Assembly: GCA_964527395.1 (NCBI GenBank) | Contig: CAZGQD010000027.1 | Span: forward strand, 1 to 19,988 | DNA from: GCA-2688265 sp964527395 | Lineage (GTDB): Archaea > Nanobdellota > Nanobdellia > Woesearchaeales > GW2011-AR9 | Length of the DNA stretch: 19,988 bases | Reading direction: 5' to 3' | Shown here: positions 6,321-13,876 of the stretch, one piece after another | How the letters are laid out: each line of letters opens with the position of its first letter | How positions within the stretch are numbered: the stretch's first letter is position 1 | Notes under the pieces: model-generated | Database searches by the model: none | What the model saw: the letters and a program-made list of their open reading frames with translations, nothing else | What the model was told of the DNA's origin: nothing | Position numbers and translations under genes: made by a program

Positions 6321-6409
6321 GGAGCATCAGCCCCATAAAATTTCTAAGAATTTTTTTGTGTTTTTTATTGTTCAAACTAATGTTTAGTTCTATTTTTTTC
6401 TTCATTTTC

Positions 6410-6423
6410 GGGCCTCCTGGCCC
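6410..6423. repeat. GC-rich hairpin GGGCC-TCCT-GGCCC
   Basis: A perfect 5-bp G+C stem with a 4-nt loop in a very AT-rich gap (6321-6532). It is not followed by a T-run on either strand, so a classic terminator is doubtful. No gene is apparent in this gap. Confidence 0.35.
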
Positions 6424-6500
6424 TCAAAACCCAAAAATAGCAATGAATCTAGGTTACATATATATGTTTAGCATAGAAGGTATATACTTGAATATGGTTG

Positions 6501-6518
6501 ATACATAATATTATGTAT
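6501..6518. repeat. Perfect 18-bp palindrome
   Basis: ATACATAATATTATGTAT reads the same on both strands. It lies 14 bp beyond the stop of the 190-residue membrane protein. It could be a protein-binding site or a cruciform-type terminator. Confidence 0.45.
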
Positions 6519-6532
6519 GGAATGAATTAATT

Positions 6533-7105
6533 TTAGACTATTTTAACATTTTGAGTTAAAAAAGATAATACAATCGAAAGAATAATAGTCATGACCGACA
6601 ATATTATTGCAATTATAGAGAATTTTCTTGCTTCAATTGAGCTCTGCGTTGCAAGAATTAATTCTTTATATTCTAAATATCTAAATGTTGATTCTGCATT
6701 AAGTATTAATTTATCGTTAAAATTTACATTACCTTGTTCATTCGAGATATTTACAAAGAGACCATTGCCCCCAGAAAGCTTATGTTGTTGAAAAATGGCA
6801 TTTATCTCGTTATCAGAAAGATTCAATTCTTTTTTTATTTCCAATAAAGTCATACCAGGATTTTCAAATAAACTTTGGAAAATTCTTAAATGAAGATCCT
6901 TTTTAGATTTACTTAGGTTATTTTTTGAAGGTAGATCATATATCATGAGGGTAAACAAGAAAATAAAAGAGATTATAATGATTAGTGCTGAAAAAAAGAA
7001 AACATTCAAGTCATTTTCATAAATTGAACTTACAAAAAGATTTCCTAATATACCAGAAGTTAATCCGAAAAGTAGGCCAAACCACAATCCAACATTTTTT
7101 TTCAT
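6533..7105 (-). CDS. Membrane protein with central winged-helix-like domain
   Basis: Protein of 190 residues, family not recognised. Hydrophobic helices at about 5-28, 33-57 and 163-184. Between them residues 68-145 read like an archaeal winged helix: I-F-Q-S-L-F-E-N-P-G-M-T-L-L-E-I then K-K-E-L-N-L-S-D-N-E-I as helix-turn-helix, then strand-rich segments. It may be a membrane-tethered transcription factor or a protein-interaction module. ATG 7105 lies about 25 bp from a TTTTAAAT box (7126-7133), so it has its own promoter. Confidence 0.6.
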   Translation of the reverse strand: MKKNVGLWFGLLFGLTSGILGNLFVSSIYENDLNVFFFSALIIIISFIFLFTLMIYDLPSKNNLSKSKKDLHLRIFQSLFENPGMTLLEIKKELNLSDNEINAIFQQHKLSGGNGLFVNISNEQGNVNFNDKLILNAESTFRYLEYKELILATQSSIEARKFSIIAIILSVMTIILSIVLSFLTQNVKIV

Positions 7106-7197
7106 ATTTTTAAGTGAAGTAATCGATTTAAAACTATTTATGTTATCTAAAATAATATTCCTTATTATTACTTATTGTTTATATGGATTTTGAATAC

Positions 7198-7983
7198 CTA
7201 AGACTTAATTAGATTACATTCATCTTTGAAATCACATATATTGCATTTCCAAGCCATTGGTTTCTTTGGGAGCTCACCATTAATCATTTTTATCCATTTT
7301 TCTAATAATTCAACAATTTCTTCTTTCTCAGTATCTTCAAAATAAGAATAGATTTTATCTTCTTCCTTGCAATATATTTGAATCTTCTTCTTAGGTCTGT
7401 TGAAAAAATATCCATAGAGATCAGCTTGAAGTCTTGCTGTTCTTAGTGTCTGAGAAAGGTATCTTTTTTTTGATACATATTTGAATTCATATATTAATTC
7501 ATCATTAATCCCATCAGGGATACCTAATAAAATAATATCTTTATATCTGAAATTCCATCTAATAGTAGGATACTTTTCAGCATATAATTGTTCATAATAA
7601 TTTCCTTTCACTAAAGGATCAATTTCAGTTTTTAGATTATTTAAGAGATCTTCTCTTGATGAATCAATTAAGATTTCGGCATTCACCTTTTCTAATAAGA
7701 ATTGTACATCTTTAAGACCAATGTCATCCCCAATAGCAAGGAATTCTTTTGGATCATCAGGGATTTCATTAATAATACCTAGTTCTTCAGAATACTTTAT
7801 CCTATCCATGATATATGCTGAGAAGAAATCAAATTCATTTCTCTTTGATTTGAGAAAATATTGCCAGGCACACCAATAATATTTTGAGAGGTTAGCAATT
7901 CCAATAAAAACTAATTTTTCTTCACATACATTTATTCTTCTTTTTTCAAGAAGCATTAGCTTATCTAGATCTATAGGAATCAT
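7198..7983 (-). CDS. Cas4-like (RecB-family) exonuclease with predicted Fe-S cluster
   Basis: Protein of 261 residues. It shows the Cas4/RecB-type PD-(D/E)XK order: G-I-P-D-G with Asp157, Y-E-F-K with Glu166 and Lys168, then Q-A-D-L-Y (Gln186, Tyr190) as the Q-x3-Y motif. Four Cys for a 4Fe-4S cluster are in the Cas4/AddB pattern: Cys38 near the N-terminus and C-x2-C-x5-C at 247, 250 and 256. Known relatives cut or resect single-strand DNA ends. ATG 7983 is chosen because a TATA box lies 25 bp upstream and because the longer reading frame (to 8085) runs through a 16-bp tandem repeat that is not a codon multiple. It follows the VirB4 gene on the same strand but with its own promoter. There are no cas1, cas2 or CRISPR repeats in the window, so a role in processing transferred DNA is more likely than spacer acquisition. 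Confidence 0.82.
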   Translation of the reverse strand: MIPIDLDKLMLLEKRRINVCEEKLVFIGIANLSKYYWCAWQYFLKSKRNEFDFFSAYIMDRIKYSEELGIINEIPDDPKEFLAIGDDIGLKDVQFLLEKVNAEILIDSSREDLLNNLKTEIDPLVKGNYYEQLYAEKYPTIRWNFRYKDIILLGIPDGINDELIYEFKYVSKKRYLSQTLRTARLQADLYGYFFNRPKKKIQIYCKEEDKIYSYFEDTEKEEIVELLEKWIKMINGELPKKPMAWKCNICDFKDECNLIKS

Positions 7984-8003
7984 GAAGATTAAGCCTACAT
8001 GTA

Positions 8004-8012
8004 TAATATAAA
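8004..8012 (-). promoter_or_regulatory. TATA box of the Cas4-like gene
   Basis: The minus strand reads TTTATATTATAC here, centred 25 bp before ATG 7983; predicts a leaderless mRNA and supports that start. Confidence 0.5.
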
Positions 8013-8015
8013 AGT

Positions 8016-8079
8016 ATCTGATAACGCCAGTAGCCAGTAACACCGCTGGCCAATAACACCGCTGGCCAATAACACCGGT
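8016..8079. repeat. 16-bp tandem repeats upstream of the Cas4-like promoter
   Basis: Four successive 16-bp units: a degenerate one (8016-8031), then AGCCAGTAACACCGCT, GGCCAATAACACCGCT and GGCCAATAACACCGGT. The last three differ by only one to three bases from each other. They are much richer in G+C than their surroundings and lie directly upstream of the TATA box, so they are a likely multi-site operator. Iteron or DNA-processing sites are alternatives. Confidence 0.7.
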
Positions 8080-8117
8080 AGTCACCAGGGTTTTTGTGAG
8101 GATTATAGTTGGTGACT
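8080..8117. repeat. 8-bp perfect inverted repeat after the VirB4 gene
   Basis: AGTCACCA (8080-8087) and TGGTGACT (8110-8117) with a 22-nt spacer, between the VirB4 stop and the 16-bp repeats. It may end the T4SS transcript as a hairpin, or extend the operator region. Confidence 0.45.
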
Positions 8118-8124
8118 TTTAGGG

Positions 8125-11100
8125 TTAATTTTGGGTCTTTTTACGACGAGAAACAGTGGTTTTTTGCTTGAAAATAGGGTGTCTGTGATTAAGCAACTTA
8201 TCAATATGGTTCTTGAGATAACGAAGTTCTAAAGACTGGCCAAGTTTTTTATATTTTCTAGTGAAATTTCTGTTTGTAACTACAAAGAACCAGTGGTCAT
8301 AAGTCTTATTCAAAGATTTTACTTTATCTTTAAGCCTCTTTGGAAGTCTGGTTTGAGAGCCTGTTTCAATCTCAATAGCAATCTTTTTACCTGATATCTC
8401 AAACACAATATCTGGCTTTTTGGTAGCATATTTTTGAACTGATAATTTTTTCTTTTCAAGATATTCAGCTATTTGATATGTAACAAAGAGGTGAGAATCT
8501 GATTCATTTGGTCTTGGTTTGATTAAAAATATTTCTTCCTTTTTTGTGAAGATATTTCTCTTTTTGTACACAACATATTTCTTTGCCACAAGATATTTTG
8601 ATTCTTCCTTACTTAGCTTCCTTTTGCGAAAATATCTTTCAGAAATATCTACAGAGATATTCACTTTCTTTTTTGATTTTGAAGAAACTTTACCTAATTC
8701 AATCAATTCATCAGCATTTGTTGTGATCAATTTATGTTCTTCTGGTGATGCAACAACCTTTAATTCATGATGTTCATTTTCAATAATTAATATTCCTTCA
8801 CCAACTGGAGCTGATAAAAGATATTCTTGCTCATATTTTGATAAATGAAATGTCCTAACAATATTATTGATAACAGCAGGCTTTTGTTTTAATAATACAG
8901 TATAGGCAGAATTTGCTAATACTGATTTACCAGCGGCAGAAGTTAATAATCCTTCGACTTCTTGATTTATTAGCAATAATCCCATGTTAAATTTACGACA
9001 GGTCTTTACAATCTCAAAAATATATGATGCATCTTGAGTTCTTGATAATAAAGACCAAGCTTCATCAATTAGCAATATTTTTCTAGTAATATCTCGCTTC
9101 ATCTTAGAATAAACATAATCTAATACAAGAAACATGATTGTAGGTTTAACTGGCTTAGGTATATCACCAATATCAAAGCATACAAATTTGTTGGCAAAAT
9201 CAATATTGGTATGTCTGTTTAAGAAACTGAAGACACCTGTTACATATATACTTAAACGGTTTATAAGTGATCTCAGGCTAACTTTTTCAAGTTGACTAGC
9301 CTTGATTTCCATTTGTTCTAAAGTCTTTAGAAGGTCTTCTAAAATAGGTGGTTCATTATCCCAACTATCAGGATCTAAGGTTATACCTTTCTTTTCATAG
9401 GTTTTCGTTAAGGCTTTATCAATAAAAGCTCTTTGAGGTTCAGTTATATCTCCTAGCATTACTCTCATTAGATCTAAAAGAGCTAGACGCTTTTCAGCAT
9501 AATCATGACCCATTATATCTAAAGGATTGATAATACTATCAGAAGTCCTAGAAAGATCTATTCTCTCACCACCAAATGCACCAATAATATTCCTATATTC
9601 CCCTTGTGGATCTATCACCATTACTTTAGTTCCTAACAAAAGATACCTAGAAATCAATAACTTAGCAAAAAAACTCTTACCACCACCAGATTGAGCTAAA
9701 ATAACACCATTAGGGTTACTTAATTCAAAAATATCTTTAATTATTGGAATTCCATTTTTATTTAGGCCTAACCAGACACCTTTTTCATCTATTTGAAAGA
9801 ATGGACTTGTCCAGGGAAAAAAAGCTGAAAGGCCCTTAGAAGTGATATTCCTAGTGAATTTTAGATGATCTTTTGCTAATGGTAGCATACTTTTGTAACC
9901 ACGATCCATCTGGAAAAGAGCTCTTTTTGGAACAATCATTAGGGAATTTAATTGAGACTCTACTTTTCTAGTAATTAAGTTTAAATCTTCTTCAGAATCA
10001 GCCTTACAATCAATATACAAAGAAATATTGAATAATTTATCTGTACCTTTCTGTAACTCAGACAAAACACGCCTTGTATCTTGATATTTCAATTCTAAGG
10101 AAGGATTTGACATACCTTTGATGCCTAAAGCATATAAGTCAGCTTTTTGCTTTTGAAGTTCCCTATTGATCATAACCATCATAGTTTCAACATCAAAAGG
10201 GTTAATATGTAAAGAAAAGTCAAAATTTCCTGCACAACTAATGATACGATCTAAAAAACCTTGTTCAACTACTCTTGGATAACCATGAGCATATATTATT
10301 CTATGGAATTTATTATCTATTTTTAGATGTGAGGGATGATTAATTAACTGTTTATTCTTTTTTGTAATAAGGTTTTTCAACTTTTTATCTTTAATTAATT
10401 CATTTTTCAAACCAAGACTAGTAAGCCAATCTTGGCAGAGCTGAACTTGAATATCTAAATTATCTTTTTCTAAAATAGATAAATAAAAATGCCTATCATG
10501 AATTTTTTGTTTATTTAGTAATTCTTGTAAAAATATTTTATTCTTATCTAAAAGTCCACTATATTCTTTAGGAGTCTCTAATTTATCTAAATATTCACTA
10601 ATATCAACCTCAGTTGTTTGCATCAATATTTGAATAGGGAAATCTACTGCATTGAGAAATCTTAAAAATTGATTAGTAATTGAATCTTTTTCTTCTCCTG
10701 TTTTTATATTAAAATTAATAGGATATATCTTTATCACAGCAACCATTGAATTAGAAGGAATATATTCTTCATTAACTCTATTCTCAGAGTATATTTTTGG
10801 ATCTTTTGAAATCTTTGATCTAAATCTATAATATTTGTTCATTAAAAGATTCTTTAAGACCATTGGATGGAACTTCTCAGTAACAATCTCTTGAGTATGA
10901 ACATATTTTTTTGTTTTTGTAGCACCTATGAATTTGTTTATATCTTCAGTTTTCCTAAATCTTATCCAATGATATATATTCTCAAGAAATCTGTCTAAAT
11001 TGAAATATATTAATCCCACACCTAAAAATATTGGGAGTATTGAAGCAGAGATCTTTAGAGAGATGTTCCAACTTGTCTTAAAATAGATAGAAAAAAGAAT

Positions 11101-11196
11101 CAAACAAAAAATAAAAGCATAAATTAGTTGTTTGAAATTAAGGTTAAGGATTATTTTCTCATCATATTGTAGTTTAGAAGGTATTTCATATGCCAT
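8125..11196 (-). CDS. virB4: PrgI-VirB4 fusion ATPase with C-terminal nuclease-like domain
   Basis: Protein of 1023 residues. Residues 1-85 form a PrgI-like domain with two membrane helices (about 22-40 and 47-65). The VirB4/TraC ATPase follows: Walker A A-Q-S-G-G-G-K-S at 501-508, Walker B I-L-L-I-D-E-A-W with Asp711-Glu712, and I-N-Q-E-V-E near 743. Residues about 895-1000 add a PD-(D/E)XK-like module: P-D-I-V-F-E with Asp929 and I-A-I-E-I-E-T-G with Glu942 and Glu944; the usual Lys is Glu, so it may bind rather than cut DNA. VirB4 powers pilus assembly and substrate transfer at the inner face of the membrane. In bacteria, PrgI and VirB4 are separate neighbouring genes. Its start is 1 nt after the VirB6-like stop, so translation is probably coupled. 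Confidence 0.92.
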   Translation of the reverse strand: MAYEIPSKLQYDEKIILNLNFKQLIYAFIFCLILFSIYFKTSWNISLKISASILPIFLGVGLIYFNLDRFLENIYHWIRFRKTEDINKFIGATKTKKYVHTQEIVTEKFHPMVLKNLLMNKYYRFRSKISKDPKIYSENRVNEEYIPSNSMVAVIKIYPINFNIKTGEEKDSITNQFLRFLNAVDFPIQILMQTTEVDISEYLDKLETPKEYSGLLDKNKIFLQELLNKQKIHDRHFYLSILEKDNLDIQVQLCQDWLTSLGLKNELIKDKKLKNLITKKNKQLINHPSHLKIDNKFHRIIYAHGYPRVVEQGFLDRIISCAGNFDFSLHINPFDVETMMVMINRELQKQKADLYALGIKGMSNPSLELKYQDTRRVLSELQKGTDKLFNISLYIDCKADSEEDLNLITRKVESQLNSLMIVPKRALFQMDRGYKSMLPLAKDHLKFTRNITSKGLSAFFPWTSPFFQIDEKGVWLGLNKNGIPIIKDIFELSNPNGVILAQSGGGKSFFAKLLISRYLLLGTKVMVIDPQGEYRNIIGAFGGERIDLSRTSDSIINPLDIMGHDYAEKRLALLDLMRVMLGDITEPQRAFIDKALTKTYEKKGITLDPDSWDNEPPILEDLLKTLEQMEIKASQLEKVSLRSLINRLSIYVTGVFSFLNRHTNIDFANKFVCFDIGDIPKPVKPTIMFLVLDYVYSKMKRDITRKILLIDEAWSLLSRTQDASYIFEIVKTCRKFNMGLLLINQEVEGLLTSAAGKSVLANSAYTVLLKQKPAVINNIVRTFHLSKYEQEYLLSAPVGEGILIIENEHHELKVVASPEEHKLITTNADELIELGKVSSKSKKKVNISVDISERYFRKRKLSKEESKYLVAKKYVVYKKRNIFTKKEEIFLIKPRPNESDSHLFVTYQIAEYLEKKKLSVQKYATKKPDIVFEISGKKIAIEIETGSQTRLPKRLKDKVKSLNKTYDHWFFVVTNRNFTRKYKKLGQSLELRYLKNHIDKLLNHRHPIFKQKTTVSRRKKTQN

Positions 11197-11197
11197 T

Positions 11198-12217
11198 TTA
11201 ATTAAATTGATCTAGGGTTGTTTGACCTTTCAGAGGTTTTTTTGTGGGCTGATTGATATATTTGATTAATGTTGTTTGTCCTTTTGGAAGTTCTTTTCTA
11301 GAAGGAGATGAAGAAGGAAAAGAGAGATTGTTTCCTCTAAGAAGTGAGAATAATTGAAAACCAAATATAGTTGATACACTTGATTTGATCAATGCTGAAA
11401 ATAAAAAATAAAAGATTAATATGTCTGCTAGAATAAATGTCCCTATCATCAAAAACATTTTATTACTCTCAAAGAAAGATATTTCTAATAAATATGAACC
11501 AATTAAAATCACCAACGAAGCAAAAATAGGCATGAAAATATTTATTACTAAAAAGCTAATTATTGCTTTACCATAATTTCTTAAAGAAGGAAATATGTAC
11601 AAAAATATTCCTATTGGGAATAAGGCAACACCTGAAGCAACAATTAAATATCTTAAAATTAGAATTAATGCCGTGAAACTAAGAGTTGATAAATAGCTGA
11701 GGCCATAAAAGAATTCCATAGCTATATCATCAAAACTATCTAAAGTGAATAAAAAGAATTCATTATCAACTAAGTTTAATATTGAAGCAGTTAAACCTGA
11801 ACTTAAATCTAATAGTAAGGAATATATAAAAAAAGATGATTGAATTAAAATTATTGCAATTATAAAATCTTTTAATAACTCTTTAATTTGGTAACGTGTT
11901 GATGGATTGTAACCAGAGACAATTAATTTAATTCCACAATAAGCAAAAATCAACCCGCTAAGTGAAGAAAGAATATATGTTGAAATATGCCAAATCTTTT
12001 TAATACCACCTATATTTATCGGTTCTGCTACTAGAGCTTTTATGAAAGTCAATAAAGTTGCCAAAGGCATATTAACCATTGCTAATATAAAATCAAAAAA
12101 TACTCCTGGAAGACACTCAGCAAGATTAGTCAATAGGCACAAATCATCTTCATCAGATTCAGCGTGAACAGTAGGAATTAGTAAAAGTAACATCAGAAGG
12201 AAAAATATTTTCTTCAT
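11198..12217 (-). CDS. VirB6/CedA-like polytopic membrane channel protein
   Basis: Protein of 339 residues. A signal peptide ends near residue 19 (T-V-H-A), and about seven or eight hydrophobic helices follow between residues 35 and 290, the layout of VirB6/TrbL-type channel proteins and archaeal CedA; the match rests on topology and neighbours, not a sequence motif. The cytosolic-looking tail holds two copies of a PCNA-interacting-like motif: K-G-Q-T-T-L-I-K-Y-I (Gln314 to Ile321) and K-G-Q-T-T-L-D-Q-F-N at the very end (Gln332 to Asn339). ATG 12217 rather than an upstream start (12307) is fixed by a GGAGGAGGTG site six bases before it, by the signal peptide, and by a 4-nt overlap (ATGA) with the previous gene. 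Confidence 0.75.
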   Translation of the reverse strand: MKKIFFLLMLLLLIPTVHAESDEDDLCLLTNLAECLPGVFFDFILAMVNMPLATLLTFIKALVAEPINIGGIKKIWHISTYILSSLSGLIFAYCGIKLIVSGYNPSTRYQIKELLKDFIIAIILIQSSFFIYSLLLDLSSGLTASILNLVDNEFFLFTLDSFDDIAMEFFYGLSYLSTLSFTALILILRYLIVASGVALFPIGIFLYIFPSLRNYGKAIISFLVINIFMPIFASLVILIGSYLLEISFFESNKMFLMIGTFILADILIFYFLFSALIKSSVSTIFGFQLFSLLRGNNLSFPSSSPSRKELPKGQTTLIKYINQPTKKPLKGQTTLDQFN

Positions 12218-13479
12218 CTGCGACACCTCCTCCAAAGATATTTTGAGAATTCTATCAAGAAATGAAGTGTTAAAAGCATAAATAACATACGGAAAAATAT
12301 TCCCCAATTGCCTGATTTGACATGCACCATTTGAGAAATCTCTTTGCTACCATTACTAATAGAAATTAGGCCACTTTGATCTGCTGTTAATTCTGTACCT
12401 GCTGAAATTTCTTGGAGATTATCCCCATAGCTTAAAGTATAGGTTTTTTCAGGAGGTTCTACAGTAACAAAGATCGTTTCGCCAATTGAATAATAATTCT
12501 TATCAGTCGATAAAGAAATGTTATCAAAAGAGATCTCTTCAAAACAATCATCATTTATAGAATTAAAATGAGAATATAGTGTTATTTCACAATTATTTGG
12601 CTCTTGAACTACAAATTTGTTTCCTTCAACATAAATGTTTTTAGATTCTTCTTTTTCAAAATAATTTGCATTTATAGTAACAATATTATTGTCACTAACT
12701 AAATATTCATAATACCAATCATTTTTTTTAATATATGAATCATCAAATTTTATTTTATATGCTGTAGCTTCAGAAATAGAATAATCACCATGAATAGAGT
12801 CATATGATTCATGTGTGAAATCTAAAGTGTAGTCTAATGAAGGATCATAATGTTTTACATATAATGAATCATTTAATGAGATTGAATCTGTTCTTTCTTG
12901 AGTACTATAATGCTTGCATTCTAAATTACCATATTCTTCTCTCCACCAATAACGATGAATATGTATAGTAGCATGAATATTTAATTCAATTTCTATTAAA
13001 GCATCTTCTGTGAGGAGGATATCATCAACTACATGGGAGTTAATGGATTTAATTGCGTTGTGATGTATATCCTCCACAGAAAATGTGGTTTTACAATCAC
13101 CGGAAAATGTTCCTGTAGGTAATTGAACGTCATAATCAAAGATATAAAGCAATTCTCCATCGCCAGGAGAATATAAATTATCTTCAATTTTTATTGTAGG
13201 TTCTAGGCTTATTATTTCTAGCCAAGCATTTTTGATATATGTTGAATCATAAATATCTGTCTCAGTGGATTTTGCCTCAACTTCTTTGTTATAAGACAAA
13301 ACTAAATCAAAATCAGGATGTTCATTATAAGTTAAAGCAGTATAAAGAGCATCAATTTCTCCTTGTTCAAGATCCATGCTTTCTATTTCTTCACAAAATG
13401 CTTCATTCAGGATATTACATTCTAAAGCTGATACTGAAATTGGAAGTAAAAAAATAAAAATAAAATTTATCCATTTCAT
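12214..13479 (-). CDS. Secreted, membrane-anchored T4SS-operon protein
   Basis: Protein of 421 residues, family not recognised. It has a signal peptide (hydrophobic core 5-17, cleavage near V-S-A at 18), a long acidic beta-rich ectodomain with few Cys, a short proline-containing domain near 325-385 that reads like an Ig-type fold (Y-S-I-G-E-T-I-F-V-T-V), and one C-terminal transmembrane helix at about 394-412 followed by basic residues (W-R-R-C-R-R). This is a type I surface protein. It overlaps both the pilin gene and the VirB6-like gene by 4 nt, so it is made with them. A role as outer scaffold, pilus partner or mating/recognition adhesin is inferred from context only. Confidence 0.7.
   Translation of the reverse strand: MKWINFIFIFLLPISVSALECNILNEAFCEEIESMDLEQGEIDALYTALTYNEHPDFDLVLSYNKEVEAKSTETDIYDSTYIKNAWLEIISLEPTIKIEDNLYSPGDGELLYIFDYDVQLPTGTFSGDCKTTFSVEDIHHNAIKSINSHVVDDILLTEDALIEIELNIHATIHIHRYWWREEYGNLECKHYSTQERTDSISLNDSLYVKHYDPSLDYTLDFTHESYDSIHGDYSISEATAYKIKFDDSYIKKNDWYYEYLVSDNNIVTINANYFEKEESKNIYVEGNKFVVQEPNNCEITLYSHFNSINDDCFEEISFDNISLSTDKNYYSIGETIFVTVEPPEKTYTLSYGDNLQEISAGTELTADQSGLISISNGSKEISQMVHVKSGNWGIFFRMLFMLLTLHFLIEFSKYLWRRCRR
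12224..12233 (-). promoter_or_regulatory. Strong Shine-Dalgarno site for the VirB6-like gene
   Basis: GGAGGAGGTG on the minus strand, 6 nt before ATG 12217. It lies inside the upstream gene and decides the start. Confidence 0.75.
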
Positions 13480-13811
13480 AATCCCAAAAATTCAAGTAAG
13501 TATGGTCCAGCAATGATTACAATAACTCCTATTACTACAGTTGATACTATCACTTTTGCAGTAGATCTCAATGAGGAATTACCCCCACTTACCATAAATA
13601 AGACTCCTGCTATTAAAAATCCTAATGGAGCAATTATGCCTGTGGCATATTTTATTCCTCTGTAAACTTTAGCAACAGGAGACATTGCATTGTCTAATGC
13701 TTCTTCTTCCTCGGTAGATAATTCTTCGGATAAATCCAATTCTGCATTTACTAGTGGGGCTAGACAAACAAGTAAAAAGCTTGCCAGCATTAATATTTTT
13801 GTTAATTTCAT
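13476..13811 (-). CDS. VirB2/TrbC-like (CedA1/TedC-like) pilin
   Basis: Protein of 111 residues with the VirB2/TrbC layout: a signal peptide ending V-N-A at residue 23, an acidic helix rich in Glu (24-40), then two hydrophobic helices at about 55-75 and 86-108, joined by a short polar loop S-G-G-N-S-S-L-R. In VirB2-type pili the loop between the two helices faces the lumen and the small hairpin subunits stack into a filament. Archaeal DNA-import pilins share this shape. Being first in a VirB6/VirB4 operon strongly supports the call. ATG 13811 follows a GGAGGT ribosome site (13821-13826); a TATA box is at 13858-13865. Confidence 0.78.
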   Translation of the reverse strand: MKLTKILMLASFLLVCLAPLVNAELDLSEELSTEEEEALDNAMSPVAKVYRGIKYATGIIAPLGFLIAGVLFMVSGGNSSLRSTAKVIVSTVVIGVIVIIAGPYLLEFLGL

Positions 13812-13816
13812 AGTTT

Positions 13817-13826
13817 GATAACCTCC
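13817..13826 (-). promoter_or_regulatory. Shine-Dalgarno site of the pilin gene
   Basis: GGAGGTTATC on the minus strand, close to the consensus complement of the archaeal 16S rRNA 3' end. It shows that this transcript has a leader, unlike most genes in the window. Confidence 0.7.
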
Positions 13827-13857
13827 GATGTTATTGAAATTTTGAGAAAATAGTTTA

Positions 13858-13865
13858 CTTATAAG
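13858..13865 (-). promoter_or_regulatory. TATA box of the T4SS operon
   Basis: CTTATAAG, about 50 bp upstream of the pilin start. It predicts transcription starting near 13836 and a leader of about 25 nt that contains the ribosome site. Confidence 0.5.
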
Positions 13866-13876
13866 GAATCGGAGAA

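Noticed and set aside
7198..7983. CRISPR-Cas adaptation locus
   Set aside because: Only a Cas4-like gene is present; no Cas1, Cas2 or repeat-spacer array. The 16-bp repeats are contiguous, without spacers.
7984..8085. N-terminal extension of the Cas4-like frame
   Set aside because: It encodes the 16-bp tandem repeats and the TATA box; the start at 7983 fits promoter spacing and family length.
12218..12307. 30-residue N-terminal extension of the VirB6-like frame
   Set aside because: A strong GGAGGAGGTG site and a signal peptide place the start at 12217.
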